Source: Balanoglossus misakiensis (Eukaryota > Hemichordata). From it: a stretch of DNA of 64,000 nucleotides. Location: NCBI GenBank assembly GCA_040954595.2, contig CM082578.2, positions 496,001 through 560,000 on the forward strand, given 5' to 3'. Positions 38,746-52,000 of the stretch are shown one piece after another. Made by a program: the position numbers and the translations under genes. The stretch's first letter is position 1, and every line of letters starts with the position of its first letter. The notes beneath the pieces are model-generated. The model had not been told where the DNA came from. It worked only from the letters and a program-made list of their open reading frames with translations, and ran no database searches.

Positions 38746-41700
38746 CCTGACACTCTACAGCAGAAACAGTTGCACACTGGTAACGTTGAACAAGTCGATT
38801 TTTCTACGGCCTGGCTCGGCTAAATCTCCGTCACAATATGACAGACACTAGCGTACGTTAGCAACGGTGATCAAGTCAGATTTTCTACGGCATGGCTTGG
38901 ATAAAGTCCCGCCACTCTAGAGCAGAAACACGCGTACAGTGACCACGTTGATCAAGTCTGTACTCCTACGGCTTGGCTCGACTAAAACCCCGGCACACTA
39001 TGACAGACACTAGCGTTCGTTAGCGACGTTGATCAAGTCAGATTTCCTACGGCGTGACCCGGCTGGTGCACTGGCTCTATATGACACAGACTGGCCTAAG
39101 TTATGAACGGTGATTACGTCGGATTTCCTACGGCCTGGTTTAGCTGAAGCCCCGGCACTTTAGAGCGGAAACACGCGTACATTGACCACGATGATCAAGT
39201 CAGATCTCCTACGGCCTGGCTCGACTAAAACCCCGGCACACCATGACAGACACAAGCGTTCGTTAGCAACGTTGATCAAGTCAGATTTCCTACGGCATGG
39301 CTTGGCTAAAGCCCTGGCAGTCTAGAGCAGAAACACGCGTACAGAGACCACGTTGATCTACTCACATTTCCTTCGGCCTGGCACGGCTGATGCCCCGGCA
39401 CTATATATAGGACACAGACTGGCGTAAGTTATCAACGGTGATTACGTCGGATTTCCTACGGCCTGGTTTAGCTGAAGCCCCGGCACTTTAGAGCGGAAAC
39501 ACGCGTACATTGACCACGATTATCAAGTCAGATCTCTTACGGCTTGGCTCGACTAAAACCCCGGCACACCATGACAGACACTAGCGTTCGTTAGCAACGG
39601 TGATCAAGTCGGATTTCCTTCGGCCTGGCTCTGCAAAAGACCCGACACTCTAGTACAAAGACGTTGGCTAAAAAACCTTTGTTCTTCGAATTTGGTGCCC
39701 TGATCATATATGACATGTTGATTGTATGTTTAAACTTTCGACCACTCCAAAAATGCAGAGATATTGACGGAATTCAAGAAAAAATAGCCATTTTGGCCAT
39801 ATTTTGACAAAAAATGGTAAATTTAAAAAAAAAATCATAAAAAATTAACTCTTTTCTTCATTTTCGGAAATATTATGGAGCATGAAGTGTCGTTCTCTTG
39901 TAAAAAGTGCTGCAAATTCCAGAAAAGGCGGTATAATTTGAATCACCCAAGACAAAATTACCATTTTCGACCTTTTTTCGAAAAAATTGTCTTTTTTACA
40001 AAATAAATAAGAATAAATTCTTTTCTTAGTTTCAAACGGGTAGAGATACTTTCCCAACGGGTTTTCTAACATTGTATTCCCGTTCATCAACTCAGATTTC
40101 CTACAGCATAAGTCGGCTAAAACCCTGACACTCTACAGCAGAAACAGTTGCACACTGGTAACGTTGAACAAGTCGATTTTTCTACGGCCTGGCTCGGCTA
40201 AATCTCCGTCACAATATGACAGACACTAGCGTACGTTAGCAACGGTGATCAAGTCAGATTTTCTATGGCATGGCTTGGATAAAGCCCCGCCACTCTAGAG
40301 CAGAAACACGCGTACAGAGACAACGTTGATCAAGTCTGATCTCCTACGGCTTGGCTCGACTAAAACCCCGGCACACTATGACAGACACTAGCGTTCGTTA
40401 GCAACGTTGATCAAGTCAGATTTCCTACGGCGTGACCCGGCTGGTGCACTGGCTCTATATGACACAGACTGGCCTAAGTTATGAACGGTGATTACGTCGG
40501 ATTTCCTACGGCCTGGTTTAGCTGAAGCCCCGGCACTTTAGAGCGGAAACACGCGTACATTGACCACGATGATCAAGTCAGATCTCCTACGGCCTGGCTC
40601 GACTAAAACCCCGGCACACCATGACAGACACAAGCGTTCGTTAGCAACGTTGATCAAGTCAGATTTCTTACGGCATGGCTTGGCTAAAGCCCTGGCAGTC
40701 TAGAGCAGAAACACGCGTACAGAGACCACGTTGATCTACTCACATTTCCTTCGGCCTGGCACGGCTGATGCCCCGGCACTATATATAGGACACAGACTGG
40801 CGTAAGTTATCAACGGTGATTACGTCGGATTTCCTACGGCCTGGTTTAGCTGAAGCCCCGGCACTTTAGAGCGGAAACACGCGTACATTGACCACGATTA
40901 TCAAGTCAGATCTCCTACGGCTTGGCTCGACTAAAACCCCGGCACACCATGACAGACACTAGCGTTCGTTAGCAACGGTGATCAAGTCGGATTTCCTTCG
41001 GCCTGGCTCTGCAAAAGACCCGACACTCTAGTACAAAGACGTTGGCTAAAAAACCTTTGTTCTTCGAATTTGGTGCCCTGATCATATATGACATGTTGAT
41101 TGTATGTTTAAACTTTCGACCACTCCAAAAATGCAGAGATATTGACGGAATTCAAGAAAAAATAGCCATTTTGGCCATATTTTGACAAAAAATGGTAAAT
41201 TAAAAAAAAAAATCATAAAAAATTAACTCTTTTCTTCATTTTCGGAAATATTATGGAGCATGAAGTGTCGTTCTCTTGTAAAAAGTGCTGCAAATTCCAG
41301 AAAAGGCGGTATAATTTGAATCACCCAAGACAAAATTACCATTTTCGACCTTTTTTCGAAAAAATTGTCTTTTTTACAAAATAAATAAGAATAAATTCTT
41401 TTCTTAGTTTCAAACGGGTAGAGATACTTTCCCAACGGGTTTTCTAACATTGTATTCCCGTTCATCAACTCAGATTTCCTACAGCATAAGTCGGCTAAAA
41501 CCCTGACACTCTACAGCAGAAAGAGTTGCACACTGGTAACGTTGAACAAGTCGATTTTTCTACGGCCTGGCTCGGCTAAATCTCCGTCACAATATGACAG
41601 ACACTAGCGTACGTTAGCAACGGTGATCAAGTCAGATTTTCTATGGCATGGCTTGGATAAAGCCCCGCCACTCTAGAGCAGAAACACGCGTACAGAGACA

Positions 41701-43080
41701 ACGTTGATCAAGTCTGATCTCCTACGGCTTGGCTCGACTAAAACCCCGGCACACTATGACAGACACTAGCGTTCGTTAGCAACGTTGATCAAGTCAGATT
41801 TCCTACGGCGTGACTCGGCTGGTGCACCGGCTCTATATGACACAGACTGGCCTAAGTTATCTACGGTGATTACGTCGGATTTCCTACGGCCTGGTTTAGC
41901 TGAAGCCCCGGCACTTTAGAGCGGAAACACGCGTACATTGACCACGATGATCAAGTCAGATCTCCTACGGCCTGGCTCGACTAAAACCCCGGCACACCAT
42001 GACAGACACAAGCGTTCGTTAGCAACGTTGATCAAGTCACATTTCCTACGGCATGGCTTGGCTAAAGCCCTGGCACTCTAGAGCAGAAACACGCGTACAG
42101 AGACCACGTTGATCTACTCACATTTCCTTCGGCCTGGCACGGCTGATGCCCCGGCACTATATATAGGACACAGACTGGCGTAAATTATCAACGGTGATTA
42201 CGTCGGATTTCCTACGGCCTGGTTTAGCTGAAGCCCCGGCACTTTAGAGCGGAAACACGCGTACATTGACCACGATGATCAAGTCAGATCTCCTACGGCC
42301 TGGCTCGACTAAATCTCCGTCACAATATGACAGACACTAGCGTACGTTAGCAACGGTGATCAAGTCAGATTTTCTACGGCATGGCTTGGATAAAGCCCCG
42401 GCACACTAGAGCAGAAACACGGGTACAGAGACCACGTTGATCAAGTCTGATCTCCTACGGCTTGGCTCGACTAAAACCCCGGCACACTATGACAGACACT
42501 AGCGTTCGTTAGCAACGTTGATCAAGTCAGATTTCCCACGGCATGGCTTGGCTAAAGCCCTGGCACTCTAGAGCAGAAACACGCGTACAGAGACCACGTT
42601 GATCTACTCACATTTCCTTCGGCCTGGCACGGCTGATGCCCCGGCACTATATATAGGACACAGACTGGCGTAAGTTAACAACGGTAATCACGTCGGGTTT
42701 TCATACGGCCTGGCTCAGCTGAAGCCCCGGCACTCTAGAGCAGAAACAGGCGTACATTGACCACGTTGATCAAGTCAGATTTCCTACGGCGCGACTCGGC
42801 TGGTGCACCGGCTCTATATGACACAGACTGGCGAAAGTTATCAACGGTGATTACGTCGGATTTCCTACGGCCTGGTTTAGCTGAAGCCCCGGCACTTTAG
42901 AGCGGAAACACGCGTACATTGACCACGATGATCAAGTCAGATCTCCTACGGCCTGGGTCGACTAAAACCCCGGCACACCATGACAGACACTAGCGTTCGT
43001 TAGCAACGGTGATCAAGTCGGATTTCCTTCGGCCTGGCTCTGCAAAAGACCCGACACTCTAGTACAAAGACGTTGGCTAA
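38746..43080. repeat. Right satellite, ~81-bp monomers in 1,378-bp units
   Basis: Monomer runs as in 6381-7345, interrupted by the AT-rich segment. Two units starting at equivalent points (39845 and 41223) are 1,378 bp apart and nearly identical. From about 42,000 on, the order of monomer types changes and the AT-rich part is missing for one cycle. No coding content. Confidence 0.9.
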
Positions 43081-46000
43081 GTCGGGCAAACCGAAGAGGG
43101 AAAGTCACAGCGGGTCAACACTCGACATTTGTTCGGGTAGGACTGCATTATTGCCTGTCAATTTATAGAGAAAGCCCGAATTTAACCAGGGCGCTTCAAA
43201 CACCGACGTTAGTTGGGGGCACGGCCTGCAGTACTGCCGGGTAAGCTGACATCGGCGTACGGCATATAATGTAGGGGGGGGGGGGGGACAGAACGGTTCA
43301 ATACTACATTTATTAGATATCAGCTAATTTTGGACAATCATCTAAAATCTAAATCATTTTTTCATATTTGGATATCTGATGATGTATGAAATTTCCATTA
43401 TATGTAAAAATGGTGCTTATTATAAAAAATGCACTCTGAATGAGCTGATTTAATACAAGATTCCGTTTTATTCGTTTTTGCACCAAAAAGGTCATTTTTA
43501 GGCAAAACATTCTTTATTTTTTTAATTCGGTGACCTGATCATATATAAACAATTGCTTGTATGTTAAAAGTTTTTATGACTTTTAAAAGCAGTGACACTG
43601 GCGGCATTCAACACGAAAATAACAATTTTAGCCACAATTTGGTCAACATGGTAAATTTTTGAAAATTACAAAAAATACCTGTTTTCTACATTTTCGGAAA
43701 TCTGATGGAGTATAGAATGCTCTTCGTATGTATACATCGATACAAATTCCACAAATGACCGTCTAATTTTGGCTCACTGCAGACAAAATTGCTATTTACC
43801 AAATTTTCCTTGACAATGTCATTTTACAAAAAAAAATAAAAAACCTTTGTTCTTCGAATTTGGTGCCTGATCATATATGACATTTTGATTGTATGTTAAA
43901 ACTTTCGACCACTCCAAAAATGCTGAGATATTGACGGAATTTAAGAAAAAATAGCCATTTTGGCCATATTTTGACAAAAATGGTAAATTTTTAAAAAATC
44001 TTAAAAAAATAACTCTTTTCTTCATTTTCGGAAATATTATGGAGCATGAAGTGTCGTTCTCTTGTAAAAAGTGCTGCAAATTCTAGAAAAGGCGGTATAA
44101 TTTGAATCACCCAAGACAAAATTACCATTTTCGACTTTTTTTCGAAAAATTGTCTTTTTTACAAAATAAATAAGAATAAATTCTTTTCTTAGCTTCAAAC
44201 GGGTAGAGATACTTTCCACACGGGTTTTCTAACATTGAATTCCCGTTCATCAACTCAGATTTCCTACAGCATAAGTCGGCTAAAACCCTGACACTCTAGA
44301 GCAGAAACAGTTGCACACTGGTAACGTTGAACAAGTCGAATTTTCTACGGCCTGGCTCGGCTAAATCTCCGTCACAATATGACAGACACTAGCGTACGTT
44401 AGCAACGGTGATCAAGTCAGATTTTCTACGGCATGGCTTGGATAAAGCCCCGGCACTCTAGAGCAGAAACACGCGTACAGAGACCACGTTGATCAAGTCT
44501 GATCTCCTACGGCTTGGCTCGACTAAAACCCCGGCACACTATGACAGACACTAGCGTTCGTTAGCAACGTTGATCAAGTCAGATTTCCTACGGCATGGCT
44601 TGGCTAAAGCTCTGGCACTCTAGAGCAGAAACACGCGTACAGTGACCACGTTGATCTACTCACATTTCCTTCGGCCTGGCACGGCTGATGCCCTGGCACT
44701 ATATATAGGACACAGACTGGCGTAAGTTAACAACGGTAATCACGTCGGGTTTCCTACGGCCAGGTTTAACTGAAGCCCCGGCACTTTAGAGCGGAAACAC
44801 GCGTACATTGACCACGATGATCATGTCAGATCTCCTACGGCCTGGCTCGACTAAAACCCCGGCACACCATGACAGACACTAGCGTTCGTTAGCAACGGTG
44901 ATCAAGTCGGATTTCCTTCGGCCTGGCTCTGGAAAAGACCTGACACTCTCGTACAAAGACATTGGCTAAGTCGGGCAAACCGAAGAGGGAAAGTCACAGC
45001 GGGTCAACACTCGACATTTGTTCGGGTAGGACTGCATTATTGCCTGTCAATTTATAGAGAAAGCCCGAATTAAACCAGGGCGTTTCAAACACCGACGTTA
45101 GTTGGGGGCACGGCCTGCAGTACTGCCGGGTAAGCTGACATCGGCGTACCGCATGTAATGTAGGGGGGGGGGGGGGAACAGAACGGTTCAATACTACATT
45201 TATTAGATATCAGTTAATTTTGGACAATCATCTAAAATCTAAATAATTTTTTCATATTTGGATATCTGATGATGTATGAAATTTCCATTATATGTAAAAA
45301 TGGTGCTGATTATAAAAAATATACTCTGAATGAGCTGATTTAATACAAGATTGCGTTTTATTCGTTTTTGCACCAAAAAGGTCATTTTTAGGCAAAACAT
45401 TCTTTATTTTTTTAATTCGGTGACCTGATCATATATAAACAATTGCTTGTATGTTAAAAGTTTTTATGACTTTTAAAAGCAGTGACACTGGCGGCATTCA
45501 TCACGAAAATAACAATTTTAGCCACAATTTGGTCAAAAATGGTAAATTTTTGAAAATTACGAAAAATACCTGTTTTCTACATTTTCGGAAATCTGATGGA
45601 GTATAGAATGCTCTTCGTATATATATATCGATACAAATTCCACAAAAGACCGTCTAATTTTGCTCACTGCAGACAAAATTGCGTTTTACCAAATTTTCCT
45701 TGAAAATGTCATTTTAGAAAAAAAAATAAAAAACCTTTGTTCTTCGAATTTGATGCCCTGATCATATATGACATGTTGATTGTATGTTAAAACTTTCGAC
45801 CACTCCAAAAATGCTGAGATATTGACGGAATTCAAGAATAAATAGCCATTTTGGCCATATTTTGGCAAAAATGGTAAATTTTAAAAAAATCTTAAAAAAT
45901 TAACTCTTTTCTTCATTTTCAGAAATATTATGGAGCATGAAGTGTCGTTCTCTTGTAAAAAGTGCTGCAAATTCCAGAAAAGGCGGTATAATTTGAATCA

Positions 46001-49000
46001 CCCAAGACAAAATTACCATTTTCGACTTTTTTTTCGAAAAATTGTCTTTTTTACAAAATAAATAAGAATAAATTCTTTTCTTAGTTTGAAACGGGTAGAG
46101 ATACTTTCCACACAGGTTTTCTAACATTGAATTCCCGTTCATCAACTCAGATTTCCTACAGCATCAGTCGGCTAAAACCCTGACACTCTAGAGCAGAAAC
46201 AGTTGCACACTGGTAACGTTGAACAAGTCGATTTTTCTACGGCCTGGCTCGGCTAAATCTCCGTCACAATATGACAGACACTAGCGTACGTTAGCAACGG
46301 GGATCAAGTCAGATTTTCTACGGCATGGCTTGGATAAAGCCCCGGCACTCTAGAGCAGAAACACGCGTACAGAGACCACGTTGATCTACTCATATTTTCC
46401 TCGGCCTGGCACGGCTGATGCCCCGGCACTATATATAGGACACAGACTGGCGTAAGTTAACAACGGTAATCACGTCGGGTTTCCTACGGCCTGGCTCAGC
46501 TGAAGCCCCGGCACTCTAGAGCAGAAACAGGCGTACATTGACCACGTTGATCAAGTCAGATTTCCTACGGCGTGACTCGGCTGGTGCACCGGCTCTATAT
46601 GACACAGACTGGCGTACGTTATCAACGGTGATTACGTCGGATTTCCTACGGCCTGGTTTAGCTGAAGCCCCGGCACTTTAGAGCGGAAACACGCGTACAT
46701 TGACCACGATGATCAAGTCAGATCTCCTACGGCCTGGCTCGACTAAAACCCCGGCACACCATGACAGACACTAGCGTTCGTTAGCAACGGTGATCAAGTC
46801 GGATTTCCTTCGGCCTGGCTCTGCAAAAGACCCGACACTCTAGTACAAAGACGTTGGCTAAGTCGGGCAAACCGAAGAGGGAAAGTCACAGCGGGTCAAC
46901 ACTCGACATTTGTTCGGGTAGGACTGCATTATTGCCTGTCAATTTATAGAGAAAGCCCGAATTTAACCAGGGCGCTGCAAACACCGACGTTAGTTGTGGG
47001 CACGGCCTGCAGTACTGACGGGTAAGCTGACATCGGCGTACCGCATATAATGTAGGGGGGGGGGAACAAAACGGTTCAATACTACATTTATTAGATATCA
47101 GCTAATTTTGGACAATCATCTAAAATCGAAATCATTTTTTCATATTTGGATATCTGATGATGTATGAAATTTCCATTATATGTAAAAATTGTGCTGATTG
47201 TTAAAAAATGCACTCTGAATGAGCTGATTTAATACAAAATTGCGTTTTATTCGTTTTTGCACCAAAAATATCATTTTTAGGGAAAACATTCTTTATTCTT
47301 TAAATTCGGTGACCTGATCATATATAAACAATTGCTTGTATGTTAAAAGTTTTAATGACTTTTAAAAGCAGTGACACTGGCGGCATTCAACACGAAAATA
47401 ACAATTTTAGCCACAATTTGGTCAAAATGGTAAATTTTTGAAAATTACAAAAAATACCTGTTTTCTACATTTTCGGAAATCTGATGGAGTATAGAATGCT
47501 CTTCGTATGTATATATCGATACAAATTCCACAAAAGACCGTCAAATTTGGCTCACTGCAGACAAAATTGCGTTTTACCAAATTTTCCTTGAAAATGTCAT
47601 TTTAGAAAAAAAAATAAAAAACCTTTGTTCTTCGAATTTGATGCCCTGATCATATATGACATGTTGATTGTATGTTAAAACTTTCGACCACTCCAAAAAT
47701 GCTGAGATATTGACGGAATTCAAGAATAAATAGCCATTTTGGCCATATTTTGGCAAAAATGGTAAATTTTAAAAAAATCTTAGAAAATTAACTCTTTTCT
47801 TCATTTTCAGAAATATTATGGAGCATGAAGTGTCGTTCTCTTGTAAAAAGTGCTGCAAATTCCAGAAAAGGCGGTATAATTTGAATCACCCAAGACAAAA
47901 TTACCATTTTCGACTTTTTTTTCGAAAAATTGTCTTTTTTACAAAATAAATAAGAATAAATTCTTTTCTTAGTTTCAAACGGGTAGAGATACTTTCCACA
48001 CAGGTTTTCTAACATTGAATTCCCGTTCATCAACTCAGATTTCCTACAGCATCAGTCGGCTAAAACCCTGACACTCTAGAGCAGAAACAGTTGCACACTG
48101 GTAACGTTGAACAAGTCGATTTTTCTACGGCCTGGCTCGGCTAAATCTCCGTCACAATATGACAGACACTAGCGTACGCTAGCAACGGGGACCAAGTCAG
48201 ATTTTCTACGTCATGGCTTGGATAAAGCCCCGGCACTCTAGAGCAGAAACACGCGTACAGAGACCACGTTGATCTACTCATATTTTCCTCGGCCTGGCAC
48301 GGCTGATGCCCCGGCACTATATATAGGACACAGACTGGCGTAAGTTAACAACGGTAATCACGTCGGGTTTCCTACGGCCAGGTTTAACTGAAGCCCCGGC
48401 ACTTTAGAGCGGAAACACGCGTACATTGACCACGATGATCAAGTCAGATCTCCTACGGCCTGGCTCGACTAAAACCCCGGCACACCATGACAGACACTAG
48501 CGTTCGTTAGCAACGGTGATCAAGTCGGATTTCCTTCGGCCTGGCTCTGCAAAAGACCTGACACTCTCGTATAAAGACATTGGCTAAGTCGGGCAAACCG
48601 AAGAGGGAAAGTCACAGCGGGTCAACACTCGACATTTGTTCGGGTAGGACTGCATTATTGCCTGTCAATTTATAGAGAAAGCCCGAATTAAACCAGGGCG
48701 TTTCAAACACCGACGTTAGTTGGGGGCACGGCCTGCAGTAATGCCGGGTAAGCTGACATCGGCGTACCGCATGTAATGTAGGGGGGGGGGGAACAGAACG
48801 GTTCAATACTACATTTATTAGATATCAGCTAATTTTGGACAATCATCTAAAATCTAAATAATTTTTTCATATTTGGATATCTGATGATGTATGAAATTTC
48901 CATTATATGTAAAAATGGTGCTGATTATAAAAAATATACTCTGAATGAGCTGATTTAATACAAGATTGCGTTTTATTCGTTTTTGCACCAAAAAGGTCAT

Positions 49001-52000
49001 TTTTAGGCAAAACATTCTTTATTTTTTTAATTCGGTGACCTGATCATATATAAACAATTGCTTGTATGTTAAAAGTTTTTATGACTTTTAAAAGCAGTGA
49101 CACTGGCGGCATTCATCACGAAAATAACAATTTTAGCCACAATTTGGTCAAAAATGGTAAATTTTTGAAAATTACGAAAAATACCTGTTTTCTACATTTT
49201 CGGAAATCTGATGGAGTATAGAATGCTCTTCGTATATATATATCGATACAAATTCCACAAAAGACCGTCTAATTTTGCTCACTGCAGACAAAATTGCGTT
49301 TTACCAAATTTTCCTTGAAAATGTCATTTTAGAAAAAAAAATAAAAAACCTTTGTTCTTCGAATTTGATGCCCTGATCATATATGACATGTTGATTGTAT
49401 GTTAAAACTTTCGACCACTCCAAAAATGCTGAGATATTGACGGAATTCAAGAATAAATAGCCATTTTGGCCATATTTTGGCAAAAATGGTAAATTTTAAA
49501 AAAATCTTAAAAAATTAACTCTTTTCTTCATTTTCAGAAATATTATGGAGCATGAAGTGTCGTTCTCTTGTAAAAAGTGCTGCAAATTCCAGAAAAGGCG
49601 GTATAATTTGAATCACCCAAGACAAAATTACCATTTTCGACTTTTTTTTCGAAAAATTGTCTTTTTTACAAAATAAATAAGAATAAATTCTTTTCTTAGT
49701 TTGAAACGGGTAGAGATACTTTCCACACAGGTTTTCTAACATTGAATTCCCGTTCATCAACTCAGATTTCCTACAGCATCAGTCGGCTAAAACCCTGACA
49801 CTCTAGAGCAGAAACAGTTGCACACTGGTAACGTTGAACAAGTCGATTTTTCTACGGCCTGGCTCGGCTAAATCTCCGTCACAATATGACAGACACTAGC
49901 GTACGTTAGCAACGGGGATCAAGTCAGATTTTCTACGGCATGGCTTGGATAAAGCCCCGGCACTCTAGAGCAGAAACACGCGTACAGAGACCACGTTGAT
50001 CTACTCATATTTTCCTCGGCCTGGCACGGCTGATGCCCCGGCACTATATATAGGACACAGACTGGCGTAAGTTAACAACGGTAATCACGTCGGGTTTCCT
50101 ACGGCCTGGCTCAGCTGAAGCCCCGGCACTCTAGAGCAGAAACAGGCGTACATTGACCACGTTGATCAAGTCAGATTTCCTACGGCGTGACTCGGCTGGT
50201 GCACCGGCTCTATATGACACAGACTGGCGTACGTTATCAACGGTGATTACGTCGGATTTCCTACGGCCTGGTTTAGCTGAAGCCCCGGCACTTTAGAGCG
50301 GAAACACGCGTACATTGACCACGATGATCAAGTCAGATCTCCTACGGCCTGGCTCGACTAAAACCCCGGCACACCATGACAGACACTAGCGTTCGTTAGC
50401 AACGGTGATCAAGTCGGATTTCCTTCGGCCTGGCTCTGCAAAAGACCCGACACTCTAGTACAAAGACGTTGGCTAAGTCGGGCAAACCGAAGAGGGAAAG
50501 TCACAGCGGGTCAACACTCGACATTTGTTCGGGTAGGACTGCATTATTGCCTGTCAATTTATAGAGAAAGCCCGAATTTAACCAGGGCGCTGCAAACACC
50601 GACGTTAGTTGTGGGCACGGCCTGCAGTACTGACGGGTAAGCTGACATCGGCGTACCGCATATAATGTAGGGGGGGGGAACAAAACGGTTCAATACTACA
50701 TTTATTAGATATCAGCTAATTTTGGACAATCATCTAAAATCGAAATCATTTTTTCATATTTGGATATCTGATGATGTATGAAATTTCCATTATATGTAAA
50801 AATTGTGCTGATTGTTAAAAAATGCACTCTGAATGAGCTGATTTAATACAAAATTGCGTTTTATTCGTTTTTGCACCAAAAATATCATTTTTAGGGAAAA
50901 CATTCTTTATTCTTTAAATTCGGTGACCTGATCATATATAAACAATTGCTTGTATGTTAAAAGTTTTAATGACTTTTAAAAGCAGTGACACTGGCGGCAT
51001 TCAACACGAAAATAACAATTTTAGCCACAATTTGGTCAAAATGGTAAATTTTTGAAAATTACAAAAAATACCTGTTTTCTACATTTTCGGAAATCTGATG
51101 GAGTATAGAATGCTCTTCGTATGTATATATCGATACAAATTCCACAAAAGACCGTCAAATTTGGCTCACTGCAGACAAAATTGCGTTTTACCAAATTTTC
51201 CTTGAAAATGTCATTTTAGAAAAAAAAATAAAAAACCTTTGTTCTTCGAATTTGATGCCCTGATCATATATGACATGTTGATTGTATGTTAAAACTTTCG
51301 ACCACTCCAAAAATGCTGAGATATTGACGGAATTCAAGAATAAATAGCCATTTTGGCCATATTTTGGCAAAAATGGTAAATTTTAAAAAAATCTTAGAAA
51401 ATTAACTCTTTTCTTCATTTTCAGAAATATTATGGAGCATGAAGTGTCGTTCTCTTGTAAAAAGTGCTGCAAATTCCAGAAAAGGCGGTATAATTTGAAT
51501 CACCCAAGACAAAATTACCATTTTCGACTTTTTTTTCGAAAAATTGTCTTTTTTACAAAATAAATAAGAATAAATTCTTTTCTTAGTTTCAAACGGGTAG
51601 AGATACTTTCCACACAGGTTTTCTAACATTGAATTCCCGTTCATCAACTCAGATTTCCTACAGCATCAGTCGGCTAAAACCCTGACACTCTAGAGCAGAA
51701 ACAGTTGCACACTGGTAACGTTGAACAAGTCGATTTTTCTACGGCCTGGCTCGGCTAAATCTCCGTCACAATATGACAGACACTAGCGTACGCTAGCAAC
51801 GGGGACCAAGTCAGATTTTCTACGTCATGGCTTGGATAAAGCCCCGGCACTCTAGAGCAGAAACACGCGTACAGAGACCACGTTGATCTACTCATATTTT
51901 CCTCGGCCTGGCACGGCTGATGCCCCGGCACTATATATAGGACACAGACTGGCGTAAGTTAACAACGGTAATCACGTCGGGTTTCCTACGGCCAGGTTTA

